A stretch of DNA of 64,000 nt, from positions 50,316 through 114,315 of the forward strand of contig CABUNR010000001.1 of NCBI GenBank assembly GCA_902492995.1, read 5' to 3'. Source of the DNA: OMSK01 sp902492995. Its GTDB lineage: Bacteria; Bacillota_I; Bacilli_A; RF39; UBA660. Positions 1 through 7,985 of the stretch are shown here, piece after piece. The translations under genes and the position numbers were made by a program. Under the pieces are notes generated by a model. It saw only the letters and a list, made by a program, of their open reading frames with translations. It had not been told where the DNA came from and ran no database searches. How positions within the stretch are numbered: the first letter of the stretch is position 1; each line of letters begins with the position of its first letter.

Positions 1-702
1 TTAGTTATTAAAAATGTTAGTGCATTTGGCTTATATATAGATTTTAATATTCTTTCATATCCACTTACAATCTTTTTTATAGTAGGATGTATAAATTGTA
101 TTAATTTAATAGATGGATTAGATGGATTATCAGGAGGAATTAGCGCAATTTATTATTTAACAATAGGAATAATTGCTATAATTCAAGGAAAAACAGGTTT
201 AGATTTTGTTCTTGCATTTACAATGCTTGGTTCAACATTAGGTTTCTTAGTATATAATTTTAATCCAGCAAGTATATTTGCTGGCGATTGTGGGTCTAAT
301 TTTATGGGATTTATGATAGCTGTAATTGCACTGTTAGGATTTAAAAATGTGACAATGACATCTTTTATAATTCCACTTATAATACTTGCTATTCCAATAC
401 TTGATACATTATTTGCTATTATAAGAAGAGCTTTAAAAGGTGAGCCAATATTTAAAGGTGATAAGTTTCATTTACATCATCAATTATTAAATAGAAATTT
501 TACAACAAAACAAACAGTATTTATTATATATATAATAGATGCCTTATTTGCTTTTGCATCAATTCTTTATGTTTTAAAAGATAAAGAAGTAGGATACATT
601 GTTTATGGAATTTTATTAATATTGGTTTTAATATTAGTATTAAAAACAAATATAGTATTTGATAGAGAAGAAATAAAACAAAAATTTAAAAAGTCTAAAT
701 AG
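1..702 (+). CDS. tagO: Undecaprenyl-phosphate sugar-1-phosphate transferase (TagO/WecA/MraY family), 5' end outside window
   Basis: The reading frame is open from base 1, so the N-terminus lies upstream; 233 codons are present. The family transfers a sugar 1-phosphate, usually GlcNAc-1-P, from a UDP-sugar to undecaprenyl phosphate at the inner membrane face, starting teichoic acid or polysaccharide synthesis. Seen: the Asp-rich catalytic motif NLIDGLDGLSGG near codons 36-47, AGDCGSNFMGF near codons 95-105, and the HLHHQLLNR loop near codons 157-165 typical of WecA/TagO rather than MraY. Hydrophobic segments alternate with these loops and two more close the C-terminus. The stop lies inside a terminator hairpin. 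TagO is preferred to MraY because of the HLHH loop. Its role with the capsule locus 6.6 kb downstream is inference. Confidence 0.9.
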   Translation, partial: LVIKNVSAFGLYIDFNILSYPLTIFFIVGCINCINLIDGLDGLSGGISAIYYLTIGIIAIIQGKTGLDFVLAFTMLGSTLGFLVYNFNPASIFAGDCGSNFMGFMIAVIALLGFKNVTMTSFIIPLIILAIPILDTLFAIIRRALKGEPIFKGDKFHLHHQLLNRNFTTKQTVFIIYIIDALFAFASILYVLKDKEVGYIVYGILLILVLILVLKTNIVFDREEIKQKFKKSK

Positions 703-711
703 ACTTTTTTT
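688..711 (+). terminator. Intrinsic terminator after the TagO-like gene
   Basis: The stem AAAGTCT/AGACTTT with an AAAT loop is followed by a T run and overlaps the TAG stop codon. Confidence 0.75.
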
Positions 712-755
712 GTATAAAAAAATAATATAATGGAATAATAATTTTAGGTGATATT

Positions 756-1472
756 ATGAATTTAAATGAAACACTAATGGTCATTCCAAGAAGTTTATTT
801 TCAATATTTATATTATATATAGTTACAAAATTAATAGGTAAAAAACAAGCATCTGAATTAAGCTTATTTGATTATGTTATAGGTATATCAATAGGAAATT
901 TTGCAGCAGAAATGATAATTAATATGGATACACCTTATTTATATGGATGTATTGCTATTATAACGTTTGGCCTTATTTCATATATAGTTTCAATAATAAC
1001 AATGAAAAGCATAAAATTAAGAAGGATAATAATAGGTACTCCTACTATAGTAATAGAAAATGGAAAAATATTAGAAAAAAGTTTGAGAAAATTAAAAATG
1101 GATATTAATGATTTATTAGAGCAAACAAGAATTGGTGGAGTATTTGATGTAAGTGAAGTAGATTATGCAATAGTAGAAGCAAATGGTAAATTAACAATTA
1201 TGAAAAAAAGCAAATATAATCCATTAACACCTAATGATATGAATTTAAAAGTGGAAAATAAAGGATTAGTAGCAAATGTAATAATTGATTCAGAAATAAT
1301 GCATAATAATTTAAAAAATATGAACAAAAAAGAGGATTGGTTATATAAAGAATTAAAAATAAAAGGGTATAGAAATTTAGATAAAATATTATTAGCAACC
1401 TTAGATAATAATAATAAATTAATAGTATATGAAAAAAACAAAAATTTAGAACCAAATAAAGTATTGGAATAA
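756..1472 (+). CDS. DUF421/YetF-family membrane protein
   Basis: This 238-residue protein has about three N-terminal membrane segments (residues 5-30, 40-58, 63-85) followed by a soluble part. The sequence matches the YetF/DUF421 pattern: an IGKKQASELSLFDYVIG-type block near residues 27-44, GTPTIVIENGKIL near 95-107, and a DLLEQTRIGGVFDVSEVDYAI-like stretch near 120-140. The biochemical role of the family is poorly known; B. subtilis homologues are linked to sporulation and stress. The C-terminal ~60 residues look like a second, diverged soluble module. The start is the ATG preceded by AGGTGAT at 746-752. It is probably transcribed alone or with the next gene, whose start is 46 nt away. Confidence 0.85.
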   Translation: MNLNETLMVIPRSLFSIFILYIVTKLIGKKQASELSLFDYVIGISIGNFAAEMIINMDTPYLYGCIAIITFGLISYIVSIITMKSIKLRRIIIGTPTIVIENGKILEKSLRKLKMDINDLLEQTRIGGVFDVSEVDYAIVEANGKLTIMKKSKYNPLTPNDMNLKVENKGLVANVIIDSEIMHNNLKNMNKKEDWLYKELKIKGYRNLDKILLATLDNNNKLIVYEKNKNLEPNKVLE

Positions 1473-1518
1473 TATTGAATAATAAATATAAAAATGATAT
1501 CATAATGTAGGTGATATC

Positions 1519-2445
1519 ATGAAAATATTAAGAAAAAATAAAGAGTTAGATATAATACCAATAACATATTTCAAAATATTAGATTATAAATATCTAATAT
1601 ATACAACAAGTCAAAATACAAAAGATAGAATTATTTATATAGCTAAATTAATTGATGAATATAAATTGATATTACCAGAAGAAAAAGAATTAAATATATT
1701 AAAGAATTTAATTAAAAATTTTCTATCAGAAAGAGTAAATATAAAAGAATTAAAAGATATTAAATATGAATATATTGATATAAAAGAAATAGAAAAAAGG
1801 GTCTTAAAAGAACAAAATAAACAAAAAATAATTCTTTCAACAGAAAAATACTTAAAACTTTTATCAAATAAATATTTAACATATCCAGAATTAAAAATAA
1901 TAAATATGGAAGAAATAATGAAAGAAGGATATGATAAAAATAATGAAGAAGCAACAAATATATGTATATCACTATTATTGCTATATTTTATATTTATTAT
2001 AATTTTTCAAGTAATATTAATTATATTAGATAAATCAAAATTAAGTTTATATACATTAACAGGACCAACTTTAATACTTTGGACACTTGTTATTTCCCTA
2101 TTTAGTATGGTGGCATATAATTTTGAAGAAAAAAACATAATAGAATCATGGTTAACAACTTTTTTAATAATATTTATTTTCTTAATATTATTAAATTTAA
2201 TACTTGGAAACTTATTAATTTCATATGTTGCATTAAAAAGTTTAATTTATTCAATATTTTTTACTATTCCATATACAATATCAAAAAAAATATCATTTAA
2301 AATAGTAAATAAATTAAAAGCACGAAATTATTTGACCTATTTTTGTATCTACTTAGTACCATTTGCTTTAATATTTATAGGACTATTTAAATTATATAAT
2401 ACATATATAATAGATTACGTAAATTTAATAATAAATAAATTTTAA
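1519..2445 (+). CDS. Membrane protein of unknown function
   Basis: I do not recognise this 308-residue protein. The first ~145 residues are hydrophilic and Lys/Glu-rich with predicted helices. The rest carries about four membrane segments near residues 147-170, 180-200, 212-245 and 272-300, with a basic loop between the last two. The start follows an AGGTGATATC ribosome site of the type used by neighbouring genes. It may be co-transcribed with the YetF-like gene upstream. It converges on the nuclease gene and shares a bidirectional terminator with it. No catalytic motif is visible; a scaffold or regulatory membrane role is conceivable but unsupported. Confidence 0.7.
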   Translation: MKILRKNKELDIIPITYFKILDYKYLIYTTSQNTKDRIIYIAKLIDEYKLILPEEKELNILKNLIKNFLSERVNIKELKDIKYEYIDIKEIEKRVLKEQNKQKIILSTEKYLKLLSNKYLTYPELKIINMEEIMKEGYDKNNEEATNICISLLLLYFIFIIIFQVILIILDKSKLSLYTLTGPTLILWTLVISLFSMVAYNFEEKNIIESWLTTFLIIFIFLILLNLILGNLLISYVALKSLIYSIFFTIPYTISKKISFKIVNKLKARNYLTYFCIYLVPFALIFIGLFKLYNTYIIDYVNLIINKF

Positions 2446-2470
2446 AAAAATGAAGATTACTTCATTTTTT
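2444..2470. terminator. Bidirectional terminator between convergent genes
   Basis: The perfect stem AAAAATGAAG/CTTCATTTTT with an ATTA loop has A and T runs on both sides, serving the plus-strand membrane protein and the minus-strand nuclease. Confidence 0.8.
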
Positions 2471-3089
2471 CTTTTAATATTTTTTTTCCTTTTTTAAGTA
2501 TTTTTCGTCTTGCTTTTTTATCATAATATAAGTAAATAGAAATACAAATTATAATAATAATAGTTAATAAAAATTTAATCCATATATTCATATTCATAAT
2601 GTAGTCTCTAAGAGTATCTTCTCTATTACTCCAAATACCAATTTTATTATTTTTAGCTTTTACTTCTTCTTTTTTTAAAATATCAGTATAACTATAATCA
2701 CCATAAAGATATGCAACTTTAGCAAGTCCTTTACTAACTAATTCTTTTTGAAGAAGACTATCATCTACATATATCCAAGCAAGATATCTATTATATTTAT
2801 CTAATTTATCACTCTCTTCATCAAATTCAATATAAATTTTTCCTTCTTTTAATCTTTTACAAGTATATAAGCTTGCTTCCTTACCATAAGCTTCTGCATC
2901 TTTTTTTGGATGTTTAACTTCAGGGGTATCAATGGCCAAAAATCTAACTTTAATTTCTTCACCCTTATATATAAATCTAGCTGTATCACCATCAACACAT
3001 TGTGCTAAAGTAACACCCTCTTTATTACTTGCAAATACATTAAATGGAAACAACAAAAATAAAAATAAAATTACATATATCTTTTTCAT
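2457..3089 (-). CDS. Secreted, membrane-anchored thermonuclease (SNase-like)
   Basis: This 210-residue protein starts with a signal peptide (hydrophobic residues 4-18, cleavage after VFA likely). The staphylococcal-nuclease domain follows, with the calcium-site CVDGDTARF, the catalytic block VRFLAIDTPE (Arg49, Asp54, Glu57) and the second catalytic Arg in KYNRYLAWIY near residue 100. Residues 165-185 form a C-terminal membrane helix followed by a Lys/Arg-rich tail, so the enzyme is probably tethered with the nuclease domain outside. The fold hydrolyses DNA and RNA using Ca2+. All key residues are present. The gene stands alone, back to back with typA. The ATG is weakly preceded by GTGAT. Confidence 0.88.
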   Translation of the reverse strand: MKKIYVILFLFLLFPFNVFASNKEGVTLAQCVDGDTARFIYKGEEIKVRFLAIDTPEVKHPKKDAEAYGKEASLYTCKRLKEGKIYIEFDEESDKLDKYNRYLAWIYVDDSLLQKELVSKGLAKVAYLYGDYSYTDILKKEEVKAKNNKIGIWSNREDTLRDYIMNMNIWIKFLLTIIIIICISIYLYYDKKARRKILKKGKKILKEKMK

Positions 3090-3121
3090 ACTATCACATT
3101 AATATTATAATACAAAAAAAC

Positions 3122-3151
3122 TTTACATACAATGTTTTTTTATGATATACT
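3122..3151 (+). promoter_or_regulatory. Sigma-A type promoter of typA
   Basis: TTTACA (3122-3127), an 18-bp spacer and TATACT (3146-3151). The predicted transcript start near 3158 falls after the ATG at 3154, which supports the later start codon at 3178. Confidence 0.6.
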
Positions 3152-3177
3152 AAATGCTGGCAAGAGGAAGTGTAAAT

Positions 3178-4989
3178 ATGAAAAATATAAGAAATATTGC
3201 TATAATAGCACACGTAGACCACGGAAAAACAACACTAGTAGATCAATTACTTAAAAGTTCAGGAACATTTAGAGAAAATGAACAAGTAGATGTAAGAGTA
3301 ATGGATTCAAATGATCTTGAAAAAGAAAGAGGAATTACAATTTTATCAAAAACAACTGCTATAAATTATAAGGGTTATAGAATTAATATATTAGATACTC
3401 CAGGACATGCTGACTTTGGTGGAGAAGTAGAACGTATAATGAATATGGTTGATGGAGTAATACTTGTAGTCGATGCATATGAGGGAACTATGCCTCAAAC
3501 AAGATTTGTGCTTAAAAAAGCTTTAGAAGCAAAAGTAACACCTATATTAGTTGTTAATAAAATAGATAAACCAACAGCACGTCCAACAGAAGTAGTAGAT
3601 GAAGTTTTAGATTTATTTATTGAATTAGGTGCAGACTTAGATCAATTAGAATTTCCAGTAATATATGCATCTGCACTTTCAGGAACATCAAGTTTTGATC
3701 CAGATATCAGTACTCAAAAAGAAACAATGGCTCCAATATTAGACACTATAATTGATTATATACCAGCTCCAAAAGTTGAATTAAATGGTACTTTACAATT
3801 TCAACCAGCACTTTTAGATTATAATGACTTTGTTGGAAGAATTGGAATTGGTGTTGTTAAAAGGGGAAAAATTAAAGTTAATCAAATGGTTTCATGTATT
3901 AGATTAGATGGTTCTATTAAACAATTTAGAATTGCTAAAATGTTCGGATTTATTGGTCTTAAAAGAATAGAAATAGAAGAGGCAGAAGCAGGGGATATCA
4001 TTGCTATATCAGGTCTTCCTGATATAAGTGTTGGAGAAACTGTATGTGAAGTAGGATATGAAGAAGCCTTACCACATTTAAGAATTGATGAACCAACTCT
4101 TCAAATGACATTTGGTGTAAATACTTCACCATTTGTCGGTAGAGAAGGTAAATTTGTTACTGCAAGACAAATAGAAGAAAGATTAAATAAAGAAACAGAA
4201 AAAGATGTATCTCTTAAAATAGCACCAAATGATAATGAATCATTTATAGTATCAGGAAGAGGAGAACTTCATTTATCAATATTAATAGAAACAATGAGAA
4301 GAGAAGGATTTGAACTTCAAGTTTCGAAACCTGAAATAATTGTAAAAGAAATTGATGGAGTAAAAAGTGAACCATTTGAAGATGTTCAAATTGATGTACC
4401 AGAAGAATATGTAGGATCTGTAATAGAAGCTTTAGGTAATCGTGAAGGAATAATGGAAAATATGACTAGTCATGAAAATCAAGTTAGATTAAATTATGTT
4501 GTACCATCACGTGGATTAATTGGTTTTACAACTGAATTTATGACTATGACAAAAGGATATGGAATGTTAAACCATACCTTTAAAGAATATAGAAAAATGG
4601 CTAGTAATAATGTAGGTGAAAGAAAACTTGGTGTATTAGTTTCTATGGAAAATGGAAAATCAACAGCATATGCAATAGGTGGATTAGAAGATAGAGGAGT
4701 TATGTTTATTGAACCTGGTGTAGATGTTTACGAAGGTATGATTGTAGGAGAACATACTCACGATAATGATTTAGCTGTAAATGTTGTTAAAGGTAAAAAT
4801 TTAACTAATACAAGAAGTGCTGGAAAAGACCATACAGTTGTATTAAAAAGACCTAGACAAATGAGTCTAGAAGTGTGCTTAGATTATATTAATAGTGATG
4901 AATTAGTTGAAATTACACCACTTAACTATAGACTACGTAAAAGAATTTTAAATACAAATGAAAGAAAAAAATTTGACAGTAAAAAATAG
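3178..4989 (+). CDS. typA: Ribosome-binding translational GTPase TypA/BipA
   Basis: This 603-residue GTPase is related to EF-G and LepA; it binds 70S ribosomes and supports ribosome assembly, cold growth and stress adaptation. Seen: G1 AHVDHGKTTL near residues 11-20, switch-I RGITI, G3 DTPGHADF, G4 NKID near 125-130, and the typical BipA C-terminal region including YVVPSRGLIGF. The start is placed at 3178 because AGAGGAAG lies seven bases upstream and the promoter geometry excludes the in-frame ATG at 3154. The gene is monocistronic, with its own promoter and a strong terminator. Length and motifs fit the family fully. Confidence 0.97.
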   Translation: MKNIRNIAIIAHVDHGKTTLVDQLLKSSGTFRENEQVDVRVMDSNDLEKERGITILSKTTAINYKGYRINILDTPGHADFGGEVERIMNMVDGVILVVDAYEGTMPQTRFVLKKALEAKVTPILVVNKIDKPTARPTEVVDEVLDLFIELGADLDQLEFPVIYASALSGTSSFDPDISTQKETMAPILDTIIDYIPAPKVELNGTLQFQPALLDYNDFVGRIGIGVVKRGKIKVNQMVSCIRLDGSIKQFRIAKMFGFIGLKRIEIEEAEAGDIIAISGLPDISVGETVCEVGYEEALPHLRIDEPTLQMTFGVNTSPFVGREGKFVTARQIEERLNKETEKDVSLKIAPNDNESFIVSGRGELHLSILIETMRREGFELQVSKPEIIVKEIDGVKSEPFEDVQIDVPEEYVGSVIEALGNREGIMENMTSHENQVRLNYVVPSRGLIGFTTEFMTMTKGYGMLNHTFKEYRKMASNNVGERKLGVLVSMENGKSTAYAIGGLEDRGVMFIEPGVDVYEGMIVGEHTHDNDLAVNVVKGKNLTNTRSAGKDHTVVLKRPRQMSLEVCLDYINSDELVEITPLNYRLRKRILNTNERKKFDSKK

Positions 4990-5010
4990 GAATTATTAGT
5001 TCCTATTTTT
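4982..5010. terminator. Bidirectional terminator between typA and a convergent XRE gene
   Basis: An 11-bp perfect stem AAAAATAGGAA/TTCCTATTTTT with a 7-nt loop overlaps both stop regions. Confidence 0.85.
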
Positions 5011-5233
5011 CTTTTTCAAAAAATTTAACGATAGGTACTTCAAGTAAATTAGCAATTTGTTCTAAAGTATCTATTGAAATTGTTTGATGAGTTATAGATT
5101 CAAGCTTTGCTATAAAGCTATCACTTAATAATAATTTTTCTGCTAGTTCTCTTTGAGTCCACCCTTTTTTCTTCCTATATTTTTTAATATTTTTACCTAT
5201 AATATTATAAATATTTTCGTTATTACTGCTCAC
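5003..5233 (-). CDS. Small XRE-family HTH regulator
   Basis: A 76-residue Cro/CI-type helix-turn-helix protein with almost nothing outside the DNA-binding fold. Seen: an RKKKGWTQRELAEKLLLS helix pair followed by FIAKLES, the expected recognition helix, and a DTLEQIANLLEVPI closing helix. The start chosen is GTG at 5231-5233, because AAGGTGGTGAT sits just upstream; a longer reading from GTG 5245 would begin inside that ribosome site. It diverges from a second small XRE gene 90 bp away, so the shared intergenic region could be regulated by either. No toxin partner is visible. Confidence 0.8.
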   Translation of the reverse strand: MSSNNENIYNIIGKNIKKYRKKKGWTQRELAEKLLLSDSFIAKLESITHQTISIDTLEQIANLLEVPIVKFFEKEK

Positions 5234-5322
5234 TTTTATCACCACCTTAATTTTCTCACAAAAAATCTAAATTTGTTATAGACTAATAATCTAAATAAAT
5301 GTATAATATAGTAGGTGATACA

Positions 5323-5523
5323 ATGTATTTAAAATTAAAAGATTTAAGAAAAGCAAATAATTATACAATATATGATATGGCAAATAAACTAAATATATCA
5401 TATGTTCAATATTATTTTATTGAACATGAAAAAAGAGTTTTATATTATGATATGGCAATAAAAATTGCTGACATTTTTAGTATGAAGCCAGATCAAATAT
5501 TTTATACAAAAAAATCAAATTAA
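5323..5523 (+). CDS. Small XRE-like HTH protein
   Basis: A 66-residue helix-turn-helix protein. LKDLRKANNYTIYDMANKLN then SYVQYYFIEHEKR corresponds to the first four helices of the XRE fold, and DMAIKIADIFSMKPDQIF to the last. The ATG at 5323 is chosen because GTAGGTGAT lies just upstream; an in-frame ATG at 5299 precedes this site and lacks one. The pattern resembles cytoplasmic regulators of temperate or stress modules, but no target is apparent. It converges with cotJC and shares a strong terminator with it. Confidence 0.72.
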   Translation: MYLKLKDLRKANNYTIYDMANKLNISYVQYYFIEHEKRVLYYDMAIKIADIFSMKPDQIFYTKKSN

Positions 5524-5538
5524 TTTATTTGATTTTTT
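5509..5538. terminator. Bidirectional terminator between XRE gene and cotJC
   Basis: The 12-bp stem AAAAAATCAAAT/ATTTGATTTTTT with a TAATTT loop overlaps the two convergent stop codons. Confidence 0.85.
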
Positions 5539-6080
5539 AAATAATAATTTCTAAGTTCTTTGAATCTTTGATAGTGTACTATTTCTCTTTGTCTTAAAAA
5601 AGCTAATGGTTTTAAAACTTCCACGTCATCAGTTAAGTCCATTAAGTGTTCATATGTAGCTCTAGCTCTTTGTTCAGCTGCCATATCACTTTCTAAATCA
5701 GTAATATGATCACCTGTTGTACTTATATAAGATGTAGTATATGGAACACCATTTGGATCGCTTAAGAAAAATGTTCCATCATGAATAGCAAAATTTCCTC
5801 CTAAGCCATTACTTTTAATTTCTTCTATAGTTGCATTTTCCATTAATTGATAAATCATTGTAGCAATCATTTCTAAATGTCCAAGTTCTTCTGTTGCAAT
5901 ATCAGTAAGTAAAGCCTTACCTTTAGAATCAGGCATTGAATATCTTTGATTCATGTATTGAAGTGCAGCACTTAACTCTGAATCAGGTCCACCATATTGA
6001 CTCATTAAGTATTTAGCCATTTTTAAATCCTTTTTCTTTATATTAACAGGATATTGTAATTTTTTTTCATATATAAACAT
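5520..6080 (-). CDS. cotJC: Spore coat protein CotJC, manganese-catalase-like
   Basis: This 186-residue protein of the ferritin-like manganese catalase family is the inner-coat CotJC of spore formers. Metal-ligand positions are visible as ELSAALQYMNQRY (Glu36), DIATEELGHLEMIATMI (Glu, His near residues 66-69), AAEQRARATYEHLMDL (Glu near 134) and LRQREIVHYQRF (Glu, His near 165-169). Length fits CotJC, which lacks the long C-terminus of true catalases. AGGAGG sits seven bases before the ATG. It is second in an operon with the CotJAB-like gene. Expression is presumably sporulation-specific, but I see no certain sigma-E promoter. Confidence 0.93.
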   Translation of the reverse strand: MFIYEKKLQYPVNIKKKDLKMAKYLMSQYGGPDSELSAALQYMNQRYSMPDSKGKALLTDIATEELGHLEMIATMIYQLMENATIEEIKSNGLGGNFAIHDGTFFLSDPNGVPYTTSYISTTGDHITDLESDMAAEQRARATYEHLMDLTDDVEVLKPLAFLRQREIVHYQRFKELRNYYLKNQIN

Positions 6081-6089
6081 ATTAACCTC

Positions 6090-6521
6090 CTAATTTTCCC
6101 AAGGCCATGGACTATCATCCCAACTCCATGGTGTTTTATTAGTAGCTTCACTACTTACTAAAAGTGGACCAAATTTTTGCTCATATTCCATCATTAATTT
6201 ATTTGCTTCATTTTTATATTGATTAAATAATTCTATCATATCTTTATCATTACTATAAATATCTAAATAAAGATTTATATCATGAGCTGCGAATGATATA
6301 GCATTTAAATACAACATTAATGATTCTTTATCATTTTTAGGCATTATATCAATTGCCTTAACTTTATAATCATTATATAAATCAGGAAACATATTTCCTC
6401 TTACAAATCCATTATAAGGATCATATAAAGATGCTTTATCTTCATCTTTTGTATACATAGGATCATTATAATTATTATTTGTATAATTATAATAATCTAA
6501 TTTATTTCTATATTCGTACAT
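6090..6521 (-). CDS. cotJB: Spore coat protein: CotJA-like segment fused to CotJB
   Basis: A 143-residue protein. Residues ~78-143 match CotJB: AISFAAHDINLYLDIYSNDK, a helix, YEQKFGPLL and the Trp/Pro-rich end TPWSWDDSPWPWEN. Residues ~30-55 contain SLYDPYNGFVRGNMFPDLYN, which resembles the core motif of CotJA (DPxxGLxxGTxFPxLY). In B. subtilis CotJA and CotJB are separate proteins of one operon, so this looks like a fusion, with no separate cotJA found here. A Tyr/Asn-rich stretch (residues 1-20) precedes it. GGGAGG lies seven bases before the start. Only 9 bases separate it from cotJC. The fusion interpretation rests on the motif and is moderately sure. Confidence 0.82.
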   Translation of the reverse strand: MYEYRNKLDYYNYTNNNYNDPMYTKDEDKASLYDPYNGFVRGNMFPDLYNDYKVKAIDIMPKNDKESLMLYLNAISFAAHDINLYLDIYSNDKDMIELFNQYKNEANKLMMEYEQKFGPLLVSSEATNKTPWSWDDSPWPWEN

Positions 6522-6605
6522 ATTTTTCCTCCCACAATATCGTACGTTTTTAGGTAAAAAGTGTATAGGTTATTAACTATTTTTAAAACTTTTTAATGAA
6601 AAGTA

Positions 6606-6634
6606 TTGTCAAATAAGTAAAAAATTGATAAAAT
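6606..6634 (+). promoter_or_regulatory. Promoter of the tRNA-His gene
   Basis: TTGTCA (6606-6611), a 17-bp spacer and TAAAAT (6629-6634), 17 bases before the tRNA. Confidence 0.65.
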
Positions 6635-6651
6635 ATATTAGTAATTTAAAT

Positions 6652-6728
6652 GGCGTGATTGGTGAAGTGGTTAACACGGCGGATTGTGGTTCCGTTATGC
6701 GTGGGTTCGATCCCCACATCGCGCCCCA
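6652..6728 (+). tRNA. tRNA-His, anticodon GTG
   Basis: The cloverleaf folds with a 7-bp acceptor stem GCGTGAT/ATCGCGC. An encoded extra G(-1) pairs with C73, the hallmark of tRNA-His. The anticodon loop is TTGTGGT in a GCGGA/TCCGT stem, the T-arm loop is TTCGATC, and CCA is encoded. It is followed directly by its own terminator. Confidence 0.97.
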
Positions 6729-6738
6729 TTTAAAAATT

Positions 6739-6763
6739 AACTAAGAAATTCTTAGTTTTTTTT
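6739..6763 (+). terminator. Terminator of the tRNA-His unit
   Basis: Stem AACTAAG/CTTAGTT with an AAATT loop, then eight or more Ts. Confidence 0.85.
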
Positions 6764-7233
6764 ATTTAATTTTCAAAATAATATTCAATATTGTTATATT
6801 TGTCTTAAAAAAACAAAAATATAATATTAATAATTATAAAAAATTTGAAATAGATAGTTCTAAAATTAATAGTATAAAACTAATTTCAAATGAAAGAAAA
6901 AATTGTTACAACTTATTGATAGATTGTTCTTCATCTGCTAAAATAACTTCCTTTTCAGTCATGAAAAATGATGTCTTTTACCATTTAATCCATAATTATA
7001 TTGTATGATATCTAAGTTTTTCAATCTTTTTGAGTTTTTTTTATAAAAAACTAACTATTTTATTTATAGTTATCTTGCTTAAATCTTGCTTAAATTTTAC
7101 TTAAAATTCAAATTATCACAAAACTTAATAAATTTATAAATGAAAATTAAAAAAAGTATTAATATCTAAAAATTGTTATCATTGAAATAAAAATAATCAA
7201 CATTGATTTTTTTTTATAAAATTTAATATTTAA
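6764..7233. other. Gene-poor AT-rich spacer before the capsule locus
   Basis: No plus-strand gene is visible in this ~470-bp stretch. It holds a distant inverted repeat ATTTGAAAT/ATTTCAAAT near 6840-6893. On the minus strand an 18-codon ORF (ATG at 6961, TAA near 6905) looks like the start of a protein but is not continued. The segment probably contains decayed sequence plus the leader of the capsule operon. I found no JUMPstart-like element or riboswitch. Confidence 0.4.
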
Positions 7234-7262
7234 TTGATAAAACATACAAAATATGATAATAT
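7234..7262 (+). promoter_or_regulatory. Candidate promoter of the capsule operon
   Basis: TTGATA (7234-7239), 17-bp spacing and TAATAT (7257-7262), about 60 bases upstream of the first glycosyltransferase. AT-richness makes chance matches common. Confidence 0.45.
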
Positions 7263-7322
7263 ATTTATGATTTTACACGAATTTGGCATATTGGTAATTT
7301 TTTATGAAAGTAAGGGGTAAAA

Positions 7323-7985
7323 ATGAGGGAAAAAAGACGAAATTGGAATAATAAAAAATCATTATATGAAATAGTAAAAAGAATAATAGATATAATTATT
7401 TCATTAATAGGAATTATTATATTATCACCTTTAATGCTTCTAATAGCAGTTTTAATTAGAATAGATAGTGAAGGAGATATTATATTCAGTCAATCAAGAA
7501 CTGGAAAATATGGTAATAAATTTGATGTGTGGAAGTTTAGAACAATGGAATCAAATAATGATGTAAGAGATTTTTCTAAAGGAGATCAACATACAAAGAT
7601 AGGAACATTTTTAAGAAAAACGAGTTTAGATGAACTACCACAACTATTTAATATATTATTAGGTTCAATGAGTTTTATAGGTCCAAGACCATGGATTCCA
7701 GAATATTTTGATAATATGAATGAAATACAAAAACATAGAGTAGATGTAAATCCTGGTTTAACAGGCCTTGCACAATCTAAAGGAAGAAATAGTATTTCAA
7801 TATTTGATAAAATAAATTATGATTTAGAATATATAGATAAATATTCATTTGTAGAAGATATAAAAGTAGTATTTTATACAATAAAAACAGTATTAAAAAA
7901 AGAAGGAGCAGATGCTGGTAAATCAACAATACAAAATGAAATAGAAGATTTAAAAAAGCAAAAAAAGGAGGAGGTGCCTGCTTGA
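7323..7985 (+). CDS. Polyprenyl-phosphate sugar-1-P transferase (PglC/EpsL/WbaP C-terminal family)
   Basis: This 220-residue monotopic enzyme probably puts the first sugar phosphate onto undecaprenyl phosphate for capsule repeat units. Seen: a basic N-terminus, the membrane-embedded helix near residues 22-45 (IIDIIISLIGIIILSPLML), then KFRTM, the catalytic TSLDELPQL (Asp-Glu pair near residue 103), GPRP near 120, PGLTGLAQ near 142 and DLEYIDKYSF. The long Wzx-like N-terminal half of WbaP is absent, so it is the short PglC-like form. The last ~20 residues are Lys/Glu-rich. AAGGGG precedes the ATG. First gene of the operon; its stop overlaps the next start. Confidence 0.93.
   Translation: MREKRRNWNNKKSLYEIVKRIIDIIISLIGIIILSPLMLLIAVLIRIDSEGDIIFSQSRTGKYGNKFDVWKFRTMESNNDVRDFSKGDQHTKIGTFLRKTSLDELPQLFNILLGSMSFIGPRPWIPEYFDNMNEIQKHRVDVNPGLTGLAQSKGRNSISIFDKINYDLEYIDKYSFVEDIKVVFYTIKTVLKKEGADAGKSTIQNEIEDLKKQKKEEVPA

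Noticed and set aside
5003..5523. Divergent small XRE genes as a toxin-antitoxin pair
   Set aside because: Both proteins consist of HTH domains only; no toxin-like partner is adjacent to either.
6522..6600. Sigma-E promoter for the cotJ operon (TATACACT on the minus strand near 6566)
   Set aside because: The -10-like box fits, but no acceptable -35 partner lies at 13-15 bp, and AT-rich sequence gives many such matches.
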